Positions 43,641 to 52,947 are shown, counted from the first letter of the stretch. The stretch: DNA of 64,000 nucleotides from an uncultured Dialister sp. (GCA_900557365.1 UPXR01000002.1:115390-179389), one strand, 5' to 3'. A program made the numbers and translations. Notes: generated by a model from the sequence alone, not told the origin.

Positions 43641-43669
43641 CGAAAATAAACTGCCCGGGGGAGACGGTT

Positions 43670-44740
43670 ATGAAATTATTGATTTGCGGCGGGTGCGGAG
43701 ATCAGGGAAGAAATTCTTTTTATGTGGAAGGGGCCCGTCATGCCTTTTTTGTGGATGCAGGAACTTCTACGGACGGAAGAGATCAGCTTCCCCATTTTAC
43801 GCAGGAAGAAATTCTCAAGGCGGAATTTATTTTTCTGACGCATTCCCACAAAGATCATACGGGCGCGGTGGAATTTCTGGAAAAGAACGGCTTTAAAGGG
43901 CAGGTCATCATGTCGAACCAGACCTATAAGCAGCTCCGGTACAAACCCCGTTATACGATGATTCTTGACTCTACGGCGCCGGAACTGGAGCTGGAGTCGG
44001 ATTTTTCCGTCCGCTGGGGCCGTACGGGCCATTGCGCGGGGGCGGTGTGGTATATGCTGTCGGTGGAAGGAAAAACGCTGTTTTTCTCCGGCGACTACCG
44101 GGAAGGAGATCCGTTTTACCGTTCCGATCCGGCGCGGGGAATGACTGCGGATATTGCAGTCATAGACGGCGCATACAGCCGGGAGGACCAGGGAGAAGAG
44201 ATGCGGGAAGCCGTAATCGGCCGCGCGGAGGAACTTCTGCAGAAAGGGCCGCTCCTTCTTCCTGTGCCGAGGTACGGCCGGGGACTTTCCCTGGCGGTGC
44301 TGCTCCGGGAAAGACTGGGAAAGGATTTCCCGATCTATCTGGATTCCCGCCTCCATGACCAGTGGATGCTGCTGGGAAAGAGAAAATATTTTGCTGCGGA
44401 TCGGGCACTGCAGATTTCTCCGGAATCCTTCCGGCAGTGGGACGGGAAGAAATTCTGCGGAAATGGCGTGTATTTCCTGACCGATGCCCAGCTTTCCCGG
44501 TATGAAAGCCGGGGACTGATTGAATCGGAACCGGCCCTGTCCGTGCTTCTCACGGGGAGTGTTCACGGCTACGGAAATGCAGGAGAATTCCTGGAACGGG
44601 GTCAGGCGGAAATGGTACTCTGGCCGAATCATCAGACCCTGCGGGAATGCCGGGAGCTTGCGGAGGCCAATCATTTTGAACGGGTGATCCCCTATCATAA
44701 CCGCTGTCTGCCGGCTGAATCGGATCAGATTTTCTTTTAG
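43670..44740 (+). CDS. Metallo-beta-lactamase-fold hydrolase
   Basis: 356 residues. The zinc-binding motif is THSHKDHTGA; HCAGAVWYMLSVEGKTLFFSGDYREG gives the second His and the Asp ligand. The long insertion and late His (TGSVHGYG) fit the beta-CASP type of RNA-processing nucleases, although the sequence is not close to RNase J. The start at 43670 has GGGGGAG upstream. Substrate not assignable. Confidence 0.8.
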   Translation: MKLLICGGCGDQGRNSFYVEGARHAFFVDAGTSTDGRDQLPHFTQEEILKAEFIFLTHSHKDHTGAVEFLEKNGFKGQVIMSNQTYKQLRYKPRYTMILDSTAPELELESDFSVRWGRTGHCAGAVWYMLSVEGKTLFFSGDYREGDPFYRSDPARGMTADIAVIDGAYSREDQGEEMREAVIGRAEELLQKGPLLLPVPRYGRGLSLAVLLRERLGKDFPIYLDSRLHDQWMLLGKRKYFAADRALQISPESFRQWDGKKFCGNGVYFLTDAQLSRYESRGLIESEPALSVLLTGSVHGYGNAGEFLERGQAEMVLWPNHQTLRECRELAEANHFERVIPYHNRCLPAESDQIFF

Positions 44741-44792
44741 GGGCAGAAAAGGGCGGAACGCGGAGATTTCCATACTCGGTGCTTTATGGGTG

Positions 44793-44801
44793 TGTTATAA
44801 T
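44793..44801 (+). promoter_or_regulatory. Extended -10 promoter of the universal stress protein gene
   Basis: TGTTATAAT, about 47 bases before the ATG. Confidence 0.65.
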
Positions 44802-44847
44802 ATGGATAGAAAACGAGGGGATTGGCCCCGGGAAAGGTGGGAAGGCT

Positions 44848-45297
44848 ATGTTACAGTATAAAAAGATTCTGGTTCCCTATGATGGTTCGGAGCATGCGAA
44901 ACGGGCCATGGAGCAGGCAGTAGCTATTGCGGAAGCAGGGGATCATACTGCACTGTGCATCGCATCGGTATGCAATATGGTTTCGGCTATGAGCAATTTC
45001 GATCAGGTATCGATTGCGGAAGGCTGTCTGACCACGAAGCTTTCCGAGGATCTGGAAGCACAATGCAGAAATGATCTGGCAGAAGCCAAGGCAATGGTTC
45101 CGGCCGGGATTCCTGTGGAAACGGTTTACGAAGTGGGTTCTCCGGGACCGGTCCTTCTGAATACGGCAGAGGAACAGAAAGCGGATCTGATCATCATGGG
45201 CAGCCGCGGCCTGGGACCGCTGAAGGGAATTTTCATGGGTTCCGTATCCAGCTACCTTGTCAGCCGCTCCAAGTGTCCGGTATTGGTAGTGAAGTGA
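44848..45297 (+). CDS. Universal stress protein, UspA family
   Basis: 149 residues: KKILVPYDGSEHAKRAMEQAV at the start and the ATP-binding GSRGLGPLKGIFMGSVSSYLV (G-2x-G-9x-G-S) near the end, so it should be an ATP-binding Usp. The start at 44848 has a GGAAAGGTGG site. Single gene with its own promoter and terminator. Confidence 0.9.
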   Translation: MLQYKKILVPYDGSEHAKRAMEQAVAIAEAGDHTALCIASVCNMVSAMSNFDQVSIAEGCLTTKLSEDLEAQCRNDLAEAKAMVPAGIPVETVYEVGSPGPVLLNTAEEQKADLIIMGSRGLGPLKGIFMGSVSSYLVSRSKCPVLVVK

Positions 45298-45307
45298 GAA
45301 AGAAAAG

Positions 45308-45337
45308 AAGGGCTGTGCATTTCACAGCCTTTTTTTG
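45308..45337 (+). terminator. Terminator of the universal stress protein gene
   Basis: AGGGCTGTG-CATT-TCACAGCCTTTTTTT hairpin. Confidence 0.9.
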
Positions 45338-45383
45338 TGTCTGAATCGGGAAGGAAATCTCCTTCTCCGGAGAAAGGAAAGTT

Positions 45384-46289
45384 ATGGAATTATCTTTTAC
45401 CGTCGGGGCGGAGTATGAGGGAAAAGAGCTCCGGAAATTTGTACGGAACCATGCCCGCCTGTCCTCTTCGCTCTGGAAAAGGGTGAAATGGGACGGAAAA
45501 GTGCTCATCAACGGCGAAGAAATCCACAATGCAAGGACGCTTCTCCGGGAAGGAGACCGTATTCTTCTGTCGTGGAGCGAGGGAAATGAAGTGATTCCCT
45601 CGGGGATTCCTCTGGATATCCTTTATGAAGATGAGAATCTTCTCATCGTCAATAAGGGGACAGGAATGATCATTCATCCCACTTCCCGGGAAGGAACGGA
45701 TACGCTGGTGAATGCGGTGGCCGGGTATTTTCTGGACAGAGGCATCTCTGCGGGAATCCATCCCGTGTACCGTCTGGACCGGAATACCACCGGTCTGGTG
45801 GTGGTGGCCAAATCGGCCCATGTGCAGTATGAGCTGTCCCGGTCGCACAGTGTGATTTACAGAGAATACCTGGCTCTGGCGGAAGGGAAAGTGGAGCCGC
45901 CGGAGGGAACCATTGATCTGCCTATCGGACGGAAAGAGGGAAGCATTGTGGAATGGACAGTGCGGCCTGACGGAAAAGAAGCGCTTACCGATTATCGGGT
46001 ACTGGCAGCGGATGAGAAAATGAGCCTTCTCCGCATCCATCTCCGGACAGGGCACACCCATCAGATCCGGGTGCATTTTTCCCACAGCGGGCATCCGCTT
46101 CTGGGAGATGATCTGTACGGAGGGAAAACAGACCGGATGAACCGGCAGGCGCTTCATGCCTGGACCGTTTCCTTTGTCCATCCCATGACGAAAAAGAAAA
46201 TGACTTTTACAGCGCCCCTGCCGGCGGATATGCGGGAAGCAGCGGAAACAATCCGGCCGGGGATTCTGGAAGAGGAGGGAATCGAATGA
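45384..46289 (+). CDS. RluA-family pseudouridine synthase
   Basis: Converts specific uridines in rRNA or tRNA to pseudouridine. The 301 residues have an N-terminal S4-like part (RLSSSLWKRVKWDGKVLINGE), then YEDENLLIVNKGTGMIIHP, the catalytic Asp in HPVYRLDRNTTGL, and RTGHTHQIRVHFSHSGHPLLGDDLYGG. Which of RluA, RluC or RluD it equals cannot be decided. Its stop overlaps the pgeF start (ATGA). Confidence 0.9.
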   Translation: MELSFTVGAEYEGKELRKFVRNHARLSSSLWKRVKWDGKVLINGEEIHNARTLLREGDRILLSWSEGNEVIPSGIPLDILYEDENLLIVNKGTGMIIHPTSREGTDTLVNAVAGYFLDRGISAGIHPVYRLDRNTTGLVVVAKSAHVQYELSRSHSVIYREYLALAEGKVEPPEGTIDLPIGRKEGSIVEWTVRPDGKEALTDYRVLAADEKMSLLRIHLRTGHTHQIRVHFSHSGHPLLGDDLYGGKTDRMNRQALHAWTVSFVHPMTKKKMTFTAPLPADMREAAETIRPGILEEEGIE

Positions 46290-47086
46290 TCATTACGAAG
46301 AACGGGATTTCTTATCTGACTTTTTCTCTTTTTGAAAAGGCGGGAATCCGGGCAGCCGTATCCTGCCGGGAAGGGGGCGTGAGTGCACCGCCCTTTGACA
46401 GTCTGGATATGGGATTTCATACGGGGGATGATCCGGCGGCAGTGCGGGAAAACCGGAAACGTTTTCTGGAAGCCCTGCAGATTGCGCCGGAAAGCATGGT
46501 ATCCTGCGTGCAGGTCCATGGGGTTCATATCGAAGAAGTGACGGAAAAGGACCGGGGAAGAGGGGCGTTTTCCTATAAGACAGCCATTCCCGATACGGAC
46601 GGGCTTGTGACAGAGGCGAAGGATACTGCGCTCACCATGCTCTATGCAGACTGTACGCCGCTTATCTTTGCCGATCCGGTGCGGAAGGTCATTGCCGTTT
46701 CCCACGGCGGCTGGCGGGGAACGGCAGGGAATATCGCGGGAAAAACTGTGGATCGGATGGTCGGCCGATACGGCTGTCAAAGGGAAAATATCCTTTGTGC
46801 GGTCGGGCCGGCACTCTGCCGAACCCATTTTGAGGTGGGCGGAGAAGTCATCGAAAAAATGAGAGAGCTTTTCGGGGAGGATACGGATCGGCTTACCGTA
46901 CCGGAACCGGCGGGAAAGTACCTGTTTGACCTTCCCGGGGCCAATGAAATTTCCCTTCTGCGGGCGGGCATCCCGAAGGAGCACATTGAAAACAGCGGCA
47001 TCTGTACCTGGGAGGATGAGCATTTCTATTCCTACCGGAAAGAGCACGGGAGGACCGGCCGGCACATGGCGGTGATCGTATTATGA
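46286..47086 (+). CDS. pgeF: Peptidoglycan editing factor PgeF / laccase-domain purine nucleoside enzyme
   Basis: 266 residues of the YfiH/DUF152 family. Motifs are AVSCREGGVS, CVQVHGVHIEEV, TDGLVTEAKDTALTMLYADCTPLIF, VSHGGWRGTAGNI and ICTWEDEHFYSYRKEHGRTGRHMAVI, including the His/Cys metal site. Family members remove wrong amino acids from peptidoglycan precursors and also act on purine nucleosides. It overlaps both neighbours by 4 bases in a tight three-gene unit. Confidence 0.9.
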   Translation: MIITKNGISYLTFSLFEKAGIRAAVSCREGGVSAPPFDSLDMGFHTGDDPAAVRENRKRFLEALQIAPESMVSCVQVHGVHIEEVTEKDRGRGAFSYKTAIPDTDGLVTEAKDTALTMLYADCTPLIFADPVRKVIAVSHGGWRGTAGNIAGKTVDRMVGRYGCQRENILCAVGPALCRTHFEVGGEVIEKMRELFGEDTDRLTVPEPAGKYLFDLPGANEISLLRAGIPKEHIENSGICTWEDEHFYSYRKEHGRTGRHMAVIVL

Positions 47087-47838
47087 AAGAGGTCGTCCTG
47101 ATTACGGGCGCTTCCGGCGGCCTGGGAAGCGCACTGACAAAGAAACTGGCGGAAGTGCACGGAGACAAGGAGTTCTGGCTGTTCGGCCGGGATGGGGATG
47201 CACTGCGGAAAGCATCCCGGTTTCCAGGGAAAAAGAGACTGTTTCTTCTGGATTTCTCAGAACCTTCCTGGGAGGAAAAGATAGAGGCGCTCCTGGAAAA
47301 GGAAAAGCCTGTCATTTTCCGGCTGATCAATAATGCGGGATTCGGCTTTCGGGGAGATTTTGCAGGGGAGACAGAAAAAGAAATCCGGGATCTGGCGGAA
47401 ACCGATTTTCTGACTCCGATCCTGCTGACTTCCCTGTGTCTGCCGTATATGAAAAAAGGCTGTGCTGTTCTGAATGTATCTTCTGCGGCGGGATTTCTGC
47501 CCATGCCGGAAATGGCGCTCTACGGGGCGGCCAAGGCAGGGCTGACATCCTTTTCCCGGGCCCTGCGGGAGGAGCTGCGGAGCCGGGGCATCTCGGTATC
47601 CGTGCTGTGCCCTTATTGGATCGGAGATACGAAATTCATCAGCCGTATGGGAGCGGCGGGGAAAATTCGCCTTTTCCTGGCGCTGACGGCGGAGAAAACG
47701 GCAGAAGAAGCGGTGCGGGGGCTTGAACGGGGAGAAGCGGTTATCGTCCCCGGACCGGCGGGAAAGATTACGGCCTGGGGAGCGCGTCTGCTGCCGCTGT
47801 CCATACCGCTTTTCTTCCGCAGGCTCCTGAGGATCTGA
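47083..47838 (+). CDS. Short-chain dehydrogenase/reductase
   Basis: 251 residues with the classical SDR motifs: ITGASGGLGSAL (NADP-binding), INNAGFGFRGDF, VLNVSSAAGF and the catalytic Tyr-Lys in YGAAKAGL. The C-terminus is hydrophobic and basic (LLPLSIPLFFRRLLRI), suggesting membrane association. Substrate unknown. Last gene of the rluA-like/pgeF/SDR unit. Confidence 0.9.
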   Translation: MKEVVLITGASGGLGSALTKKLAEVHGDKEFWLFGRDGDALRKASRFPGKKRLFLLDFSEPSWEEKIEALLEKEKPVIFRLINNAGFGFRGDFAGETEKEIRDLAETDFLTPILLTSLCLPYMKKGCAVLNVSSAAGFLPMPEMALYGAAKAGLTSFSRALREELRSRGISVSVLCPYWIGDTKFISRMGAAGKIRLFLALTAEKTAEEAVRGLERGEAVIVPGPAGKITAWGARLLPLSIPLFFRRLLRI

Positions 47839-47854
47839 GGCGGAAGCAGAAAAT

Positions 47855-47911
47855 AAAAAGTCATGGACGGCGCTTTCCCTGTTCGGGGGACCGTGCTGTC
47901 CATGACTTTTG
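47855..47911. terminator. Long-stem terminator after the SDR gene
   Basis: AAAAAGTCATGGAC pairs with GTCCATGACTTTT around a 27-base partly paired loop; symmetrical and usable in both directions. Confidence 0.85.
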
Positions 47912-47936
47912 TATAAAAATTTGAGAAAAGAAAAGA

Positions 47937-47980
47937 AAAGCTCTTCGCCGGAAGGAATTCCTCCCCGGGAAGAGCTTTTT
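47937..47980 (-). terminator. Terminator of the metallophosphoesterase unit
   Basis: On the minus strand AAAAAGCTCTTCC...GAAGAGCTTTT. Confidence 0.8.
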
Positions 47981-47984
47981 GGAT

Positions 47985-48218
47985 TCAATGCATGGTGTTT
48001 TTTCCGAAAACCGGATGGCTGCAGGGCTTGAGGCTTCGCTTTTCGATGAGGGAAAGGCCTTCCTCCATGGAAACATCCTCCCGGCCGTTTTCCGTTTCAT
48101 AGACCAGGACGGGCTCTGCGGCATCGACTTCACTGCCGGGAAGATACAGGTATTCCCTGTTCCGCGGGTCCCCGTAGATGAAGCCGGAAAGCAGCTTGTT
48201 TTCTGCGATGTTTCTCAT
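47985..48218 (-). CDS. Small protein of unknown function, coupled to the metallophosphoesterase
   Basis: 77 residues, acidic, no signal peptide or membrane helix: it begins MRNIAENKLLSGFIYGDPRN and includes VLVYETENGREDVSMEEGLSLIEKRSLKPC. The ATG overlaps the stop of the preceding metallophosphoesterase gene by 4 bases, which supports it being real. Family not recognised. Confidence 0.65.
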   Translation of the reverse strand: MRNIAENKLLSGFIYGDPRNREYLYLPGSEVDAAEPVLVYETENGREDVSMEEGLSLIEKRSLKPCSHPVFGKNTMH

Positions 48219-48922
48219 AGCTCATCCCCCTCATACAGCAAAAGGGGCCTGAAATCCAGATAATCCGAGCTGGTCAGGTGCATTCTGACACCGAGAAGCT
48301 CTTCCGGAAGACCGATAAAATTCGGGGCGCCGTGGATGTGGCCGTAAACACAGTCAGTGGCATGGTGAGAACGGATGATTTCCATCATGTGGGACGGATG
48401 CTTCATTTCATCGAAGGGCGGATAGTGGAGAACGGCGATGATTCTTTTGGGAGACATCTTTTCCGCCAGCTCCAGGGAACGCTCCATCCGGCCTTCCTCC
48501 CGGGCAATGATGGATGTGTCGGCATCCGTTTTCTTGCGGGATGTTTCGGAAATCCATCCCCTTGTTCCTGCCAGGGCAGTCTGGCCCACGATCAGTGCGG
48601 AATTGTGGATGAATTCAAAAGCACCGCCGGTCATACGGGTCATTTTGGTGACAGTATCCCACCAGTAATCATGGTTGCCCCGGACAATGATTTTCCGTCC
48701 GGGAAGCCCGCCCAGTGCCTTCAGATCGGACAGGGCATCATCCATATGCATGGCCCAGGAAAGATCTCCTGCCATGATGACCGTGTCCTCCGGGCGGATC
48801 GTTTCCTCCCAGGCGGTGAAAATTTTTTCTCTGTGATTTTTCCAATGGTCTCCGAAGATATCCATGGGCTTTGTAGGAGGATTTCCGGAAAGGTGGAAAT
48901 CACTGAAAGCATATAATTTCAT
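48215..48922 (-). CDS. Calcineurin-like metallophosphoesterase
   Basis: 235 residues with the full ligand series: YAFSDFHLSG, IMAGDLSWAM, VRGNHDYWW, IAVLHYPPFDE and VYGHIHG. It is a cytosolic phosphohydrolase of unknown substrate. It is coupled to the small gene downstream and lies 8 bp after the GalT-like gene. Confidence 0.9.
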   Translation of the reverse strand: MKLYAFSDFHLSGNPPTKPMDIFGDHWKNHREKIFTAWEETIRPEDTVIMAGDLSWAMHMDDALSDLKALGGLPGRKIIVRGNHDYWWDTVTKMTRMTGGAFEFIHNSALIVGQTALAGTRGWISETSRKKTDADTSIIAREEGRMERSLELAEKMSPKRIIAVLHYPPFDEMKHPSHMMEIIRSHHATDCVYGHIHGAPNFIGLPEELLGVRMHLTSSDYLDFRPLLLYEGDEL

Positions 48923-48930
48923 AAAAAATG

Positions 48931-49695
48931 TTATTCTCCGAAATATTTTTCTGTACGCAGGAATTTTTTCATGCGCTCCTGATTTTCCCGATCCATTACA
49001 TGAGTGATGCGGTATCCCATGTACAGAGGGCTTGCGGAATACCGGGGGAAAATTTTGGCATGAATGCGGCGCTTCACATGATAGAAGAAAATATTGTAGC
49101 TCGTGCAGGGAAGGGGAAAATCCTGCAGGATGAACCGTGCCAGAGTCTGGATCGTATCGGCAAAGCCGTCCGGGCTTCCGTCCTTCTGCAGCGTTACATT
49201 GAATTCGCCCATGCCGCTGATGGGGTACGAGGAAATCGTGGCATAACAGTCACTGTCCTCATGGATGATTTCACCCATGAAATTTTCTTCGCTCACATTG
49301 TCCCGGTAGTCATAATCCTCCAGACCGATGATCTGGGAATGGGGATGACGCTGGGAACCGCCCGAGTCCGGTCCGTAATTGCGGAAGAAGATGACCGACC
49401 TGAACCGCGGGTCTCTTTCCCATTCCAGCCAGTGAGACAGGCCGAAGGAGACAACCCGGTGCAGCTGCTCCTTCCCGTAGGAAGTGAGGCCGGAATGATG
49501 GTCTGCTGTTTCCACGATGACCGTCGGGCAGGTCTTTTCAAAAACGGGGAATTTATTCATCAGCCAGATGATATCCCCTTTGGTTTCCAGGATATTGGTC
49601 AGGTTTTCCGGGTGGCAGAAAGGGCATACCTTCTGCTGTCCGGAGTGCGGCTTCTCCGAGCCTACCGTGATGTTGTAGGTAATGGGTTTATTCAT
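48931..49695 (-). CDS. GalT/HIT-like nucleotidyltransferase-family protein (DUF4931 type)
   Basis: 254 residues resembling galactose-1-phosphate uridylyltransferase: VCPFCHPENLTNI (zinc-binding CxxC), IWLMNKFPVFEKT, and the active-site region GGSQRHPHSQIIGLE. No galactose genes are nearby, and the family as a whole is of uncertain function. It is first in a three-gene minus-strand unit. Confidence 0.8.
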   Translation of the reverse strand: MNKPITYNITVGSEKPHSGQQKVCPFCHPENLTNILETKGDIIWLMNKFPVFEKTCPTVIVETADHHSGLTSYGKEQLHRVVSFGLSHWLEWERDPRFRSVIFFRNYGPDSGGSQRHPHSQIIGLEDYDYRDNVSEENFMGEIIHEDSDCYATISSYPISGMGEFNVTLQKDGSPDGFADTIQTLARFILQDFPLPCTSYNIFFYHVKRRIHAKIFPRYSASPLYMGYRITHVMDRENQERMKKFLRTEKYFGE

Positions 49696-49723
49696 TTTCT
49701 TATCTCCTCATGACTTCTTTTCT

Positions 49724-49732
49724 ATTATAGCA
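49724..49732 (-). promoter_or_regulatory. Extended -10 promoter of the GalT-like unit
   Basis: On the minus strand TGCTATAAT, about 30 bases upstream of the ATG. Confidence 0.65.
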
Positions 49733-49844
49733 CGGGGAAAAGTTCTTTATGGTATGAGGAAGGGCTCCGTTTGTTCGGGAAATGAGAATTTCTGATAAAA
49801 ACTCTGTAAAGATACTTTATTTCGGCAAAGGGATAAAAAATTTC

Positions 49845-49873
49845 TTGACAGAGCGGACCGGATACAGTATGAT
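49845..49873 (+). promoter_or_regulatory. Promoter of the polar amino-acid ABC transporter
   Basis: TTGACA, 17-bp spacer, TATGAT. Confidence 0.8.
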
Positions 49874-49936
49874 AAGAGCATAAAATTTAGCAAGATAAAG
49901 TAATGAAGAAGCGATGAGAAAAAAGACAGGAGCGAT

Positions 49937-50749
49937 ATGATGATGAAACTGAAAAAAATGGTACTGGCAGGAATTCTGGCAATCGGCGCAGCCGGACTGA
50001 TTGCAGGCTGCGGCGGAGACTCTTCTTCCGGGAAATCCGCTTCCAACGGGGGAAAACCGGCAAAGATTGTAGCCGGCATGGATGATACCTTTGCTCCCAT
50101 GGGATTCCGGGATGACAACGGACAGATCGTAGGATTTGATATCGATATGGGGAATGCGGTTTCCAAGGAAATCGGGATTCCCATTGAATTCAAGCCGATT
50201 GACTGGGCTTCCAAGGAAACCGAGCTGAATTCCGGAAAGATTGACTGCATCTGGAACGGATTCACCATGACGCCGGAAAGACAGAAAAAGCTCGCCTTCA
50301 CCAAGCCGTACATGGATAATATCCAGGTATATGCTGTATTGGCGGACAGCCCCTATACCAGCGCAGATCAGCTGAAGGGCAAGAGAATATCGATTCAGGA
50401 AGCATCCACTGCGGAAACGGCGCTGAACCGGGATGAAAACCTGAAGAACTCCTTCTCCGAAATCAAGGCTTATCCCGATCTGACCGCCTGCTTCATGGAT
50501 CTCGAATCGGGACGCACCGATGCCGTACTGGCAGATTCCGTTCTCATCGAATATTACATGACGAAGAAGCCGAACACTTTCCGTGAACTGGATACGATTG
50601 TTTCGAAGGATACCTTCTCCATCGGCATCAAGAAAGACAACCAGCAGCTGGTGGATCTGCTGAATGACGGAATTGCCAAGGTCATTGCCAGCGGGGAAGC
50701 GGCAAAGATTTCCGAAAAATGGTTCGGAAAAGATGTTGTCCTGAAATAA
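49937..50749 (+). CDS. Polar amino-acid ABC transporter, substrate-binding lipoprotein
   Basis: 270 residues. Lipoprotein signal with lipobox IAGC (Cys25), then a family-3 solute-binding fold: IVAGMDDTFAPMGFRDDNGQIVGFDIDMGNAV, DCIWNGFTMTPERQK, GKRISIQEASTAE and AVLADSVLIEYYM. The ligand is a polar amino acid, possibly glutamine, cystine or an arginine-type residue. It is the first gene of a binding protein-permease-ATPase set. Confidence 0.9.
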   Translation: MMMKLKKMVLAGILAIGAAGLIAGCGGDSSSGKSASNGGKPAKIVAGMDDTFAPMGFRDDNGQIVGFDIDMGNAVSKEIGIPIEFKPIDWASKETELNSGKIDCIWNGFTMTPERQKKLAFTKPYMDNIQVYAVLADSPYTSADQLKGKRISIQEASTAETALNRDENLKNSFSEIKAYPDLTACFMDLESGRTDAVLADSVLIEYYMTKKPNTFRELDTIVSKDTFSIGIKKDNQQLVDLLNDGIAKVIASGEAAKISEKWFGKDVVLK

Positions 50750-50826
50750 AGAATCTGCAAAAAAACACTTTCTCTATCTTGTTAAAAGGATGAAGAATGT
50801 GTACAATAACAAACTGTAGGAAAAAA

Positions 50827-50852
50827 GAAGAGCAGACCGGAGGCCTGCTCTT
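50827..50852 (+). terminator. Intercistronic hairpin between binding protein and permease
   Basis: GAAGAGCAG-ACCGGAGG-CCTGCTCTTC with a weak T-rich tail. It probably lets only part of the transcripts continue, or protects the binding-protein mRNA from decay. Confidence 0.65.
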
Positions 50853-50879
50853 CGCTGATTCTTTAGTAAGGAGCTTTTT

Positions 50880-51527
50880 ATGGATTACATTATCAGAATT
50901 CTGCCGAATATGATCGGCGGGCTGGGCATTTCGGCGCAGATATTTCTTATGACCATCGTCCTGTCGCTTCCCTTCGGGGTCCTGCTGGCCATGGTCCGTA
51001 TTTCCCGCCTGGGAATCCTGAGACGGCTTGCCGCCATGTATATCTACGTCATGAGAGGAACACCGCTCATGCTGCAGATCATGTTCATTTATTACGGACT
51101 TCCGCTGATGCTGGATATCCAGATTAATGATTTCCCGGCAGCCATCCTGGCTTTTGTGGCAAACTATGCGGCATACTTTGCGGAAATCTTCCGCGGCGGC
51201 ATTCAGTCGATCAGCAAGGGACAGTATGAAGGGGCAAAGGTTCTCGGATTTACCTACCGGCAGACCATGTGGCACATCATTCTGCCGCAGGTGGTAAAGC
51301 GTGTCATTCCTCCGCTGGGCAATGAAACCATTACCCTCCTGAAGGATACTTCTCTGGTGTACATCCTGGCCATGAATGATCTTATGCGTGTTACCCGCGC
51401 CTTTGTGCAGCGCGATTTCGATACGACTCCGTTCCTGGTGGCAGCTGTCTTTTATCTGATCTGCACAGCGTTCCTGACAAAGATTCTGGCTTACATTGAA
51501 AAACGCTATGCGGTCTATGAAGATTAA
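50880..51527 (+). CDS. Polar amino-acid ABC transporter permease (HisM/GlnP type)
   Basis: 215 residues, about five membrane helices. The family region [18 protein letters not shown] and the cytoplasmic coupling loop [34 protein letters not shown] (EAA loop) are clear. It would work as a homodimer with the ATPase at 51539. Confidence 0.9.
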   Translation: MDYIIRILPNMIGGLGISAQIFLMTIVLSLPFGVLLAMVRISRLGILRRLAAMYIYVMRGTPLMLQIMFIYYGLPLMLDIQINDFPAAILAFVANYAAYFAEIFRGGIQSISKGQYEGAKVLGFTYRQTMWHIILPQVVKRVIPPLGNETITLLKDTSLVYILAMNDLMRVTRAFVQRDFDTTPFLVAAVFYLICTAFLTKILAYIEKRYAVYED

Positions 51528-51538
51528 GGAGGCACCCC

Positions 51539-52300
51539 ATGAGTTTTATTGAAATGAGAAATATCCGGAAGGATTACGGGAAGCAGACCATCCTTCACGG
51601 CGTGGATCTGACTCTGGAAAAAGGAGAAGTCATTTCCATCATCGGCCCGTCCGGGGCAGGGAAATCCACCCTTCTCCGCTGCCTGAATCATCTGGAAGAC
51701 ATTCAGGGCGGCTCGATTCTGGTGGACGGAGATTATCTGGCAGAAGAGAAGAACGGAAAGGTCTCCTATGCATCGGAAGAAAAAATGAAGACCATTCTGG
51801 CGAAAATGGGAATGGTGTTCCAGTCCTTCAATCTGTTTCCGCATATGACCGTTCTGGACAATATCATGGTGGCGCCCATTTATGTCAAGGGGATGAAGAA
51901 GGAAGAAATCCTTCCCGTAGCGGAGGAGCTGCTCAATAAGGTAGGCCTCCTCTCCAAGAAGGATATGTATCCGGGAAGCCTCTCCGGCGGACAGAAGCAG
52001 CGTGTGGCCATTGCCCGGGCACTGGCTATGAATCCGGAAATCATGCTGTTTGACGAACCGACGTCCGCACTGGACCCGGAACTGACCGGCGAAGTTCTGA
52101 AGACCATTCAGCAGCTGGCCGATGAAAACATGACCATGGCGATCGTAACCCATGAAATGGCCTTTGCCAAATCGGTTTCCGACCGGGTTCTCTTTATGGT
52201 AGACGGCCGTGTGGAAGAAAGCGGCACCGCATCGGAGGTCTTCGACCATCCGAAGGGAGAAAGAACGAAAGCTTTCCTTTCTTCTATTCTGAGAGCCTGA
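51539..52300 (+). CDS. Polar amino-acid ABC transporter ATPase (GlnQ type)
   Basis: 253 residues: Walker [11 protein letters not shown]-loop [18 protein letters not shown], signature [15 protein letters not shown], Walker [16 protein letters not shown] and switch VTHEMAFAK. This is the standard energising subunit of family-3 amino-acid importers. It ends the operon before a strong terminator. Confidence 0.95.
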   Translation: MSFIEMRNIRKDYGKQTILHGVDLTLEKGEVISIIGPSGAGKSTLLRCLNHLEDIQGGSILVDGDYLAEEKNGKVSYASEEKMKTILAKMGMVFQSFNLFPHMTVLDNIMVAPIYVKGMKKEEILPVAEELLNKVGLLSKKDMYPGSLSGGQKQRVAIARALAMNPEIMLFDEPTSALDPELTGEVLKTIQQLADENMTMAIVTHEMAFAKSVSDRVLFMVDGRVEESGTASEVFDHPKGERTKAFLSSILRA

Positions 52301-52312
52301 TTTCACAGCAAA

Positions 52313-52362
52313 AAAAAGCAGATCTGCATCCTGCCTGTAAGAGAGGAGCGGATCTGCTTTTT
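52313..52362. terminator. Terminator between the ABC operon and the chromate-transporter genes
   Basis: AAAAAGCAGATCTGC...GCGGATCTGCTTTTT; symmetrical long stem serving both convergent units. Confidence 0.85.
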
Positions 52363-52383
52363 GCATGTCCGGATTTCTGCCGG

Positions 52384-52947
52384 CTACATCTGGAAAATGA
52401 TGCCTGCTGCGGCGGATACGGCAATGTACAGTACGGGGTGCCGCCGGAATTTTACCAGACCGATATAAATGACAACGGCCAGAAGCAGGGAGGGCAGGCG
52501 GATGAGGGAGAGCAGCTCTCCTGTTTCCTGAAAGAGCGGAAGATCCAGCAGAGCAACCTTGGCAACGCCCAGTCCGGCTGCGGCGATGAGTGCGGTGGAA
52601 GCGGGACGCAGGCCGTAGAAAATACGCTGTACCGTCTCGGATTCCCGGAACCGCTGCAGCATATAGTAAACGGCGGTGATAACGATCAGCGCCGGGGCGG
52701 TCAGGGACAGAGTGGTGAAGATTCCGCCCGGAATGCCCAGCGTCTGAAAGCCTGCATAGGTCGCCATGTTGACGCCCAGCGGTCCCGGAGTCGATTCGGA
52801 AATGGCGATCATATTGGCGATGTCTTCCGCAGAAAACCATCCGGTCCGTTCGGAAATATCATAAAGGAAAGGCAGGGTGGCCAGGCCGCCGCCTACGGCA
52901 AAGAGTCCGGCCTTGAAAAATTCAATGAACATATGGAACCAGATCAT
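52384..52947 (-). CDS. Chromate-transporter family protein, half-length subunit 2
   Basis: 187 residues forming one CHR domain: MFIEFFKAGLFAVGGGLATLPFLYD, AISESTPGPLGVNMATYAGFQ and several hydrophobic helices. Two such half-size proteins normally form the functional transporter. The substrate may be chromate/sulfate or another anion. ATGA overlap with the partner gene. Confidence 0.9.
   Translation of the reverse strand: MIWFHMFIEFFKAGLFAVGGGLATLPFLYDISERTGWFSAEDIANMIAISESTPGPLGVNMATYAGFQTLGIPGGIFTTLSLTAPALIVITAVYYMLQRFRESETVQRIFYGLRPASTALIAAAGLGVAKVALLDLPLFQETGELLSLIRLPSLLLAVVIYIGLVKFRRHPVLYIAVSAAAGIIFQM

Noticed and set aside
43492..43896. 134-codon frame overlapping the start of the metallo-beta-lactamase gene
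   Set aside because: It reads through a promoter and a terminator and overlaps a clear gene in another frame.
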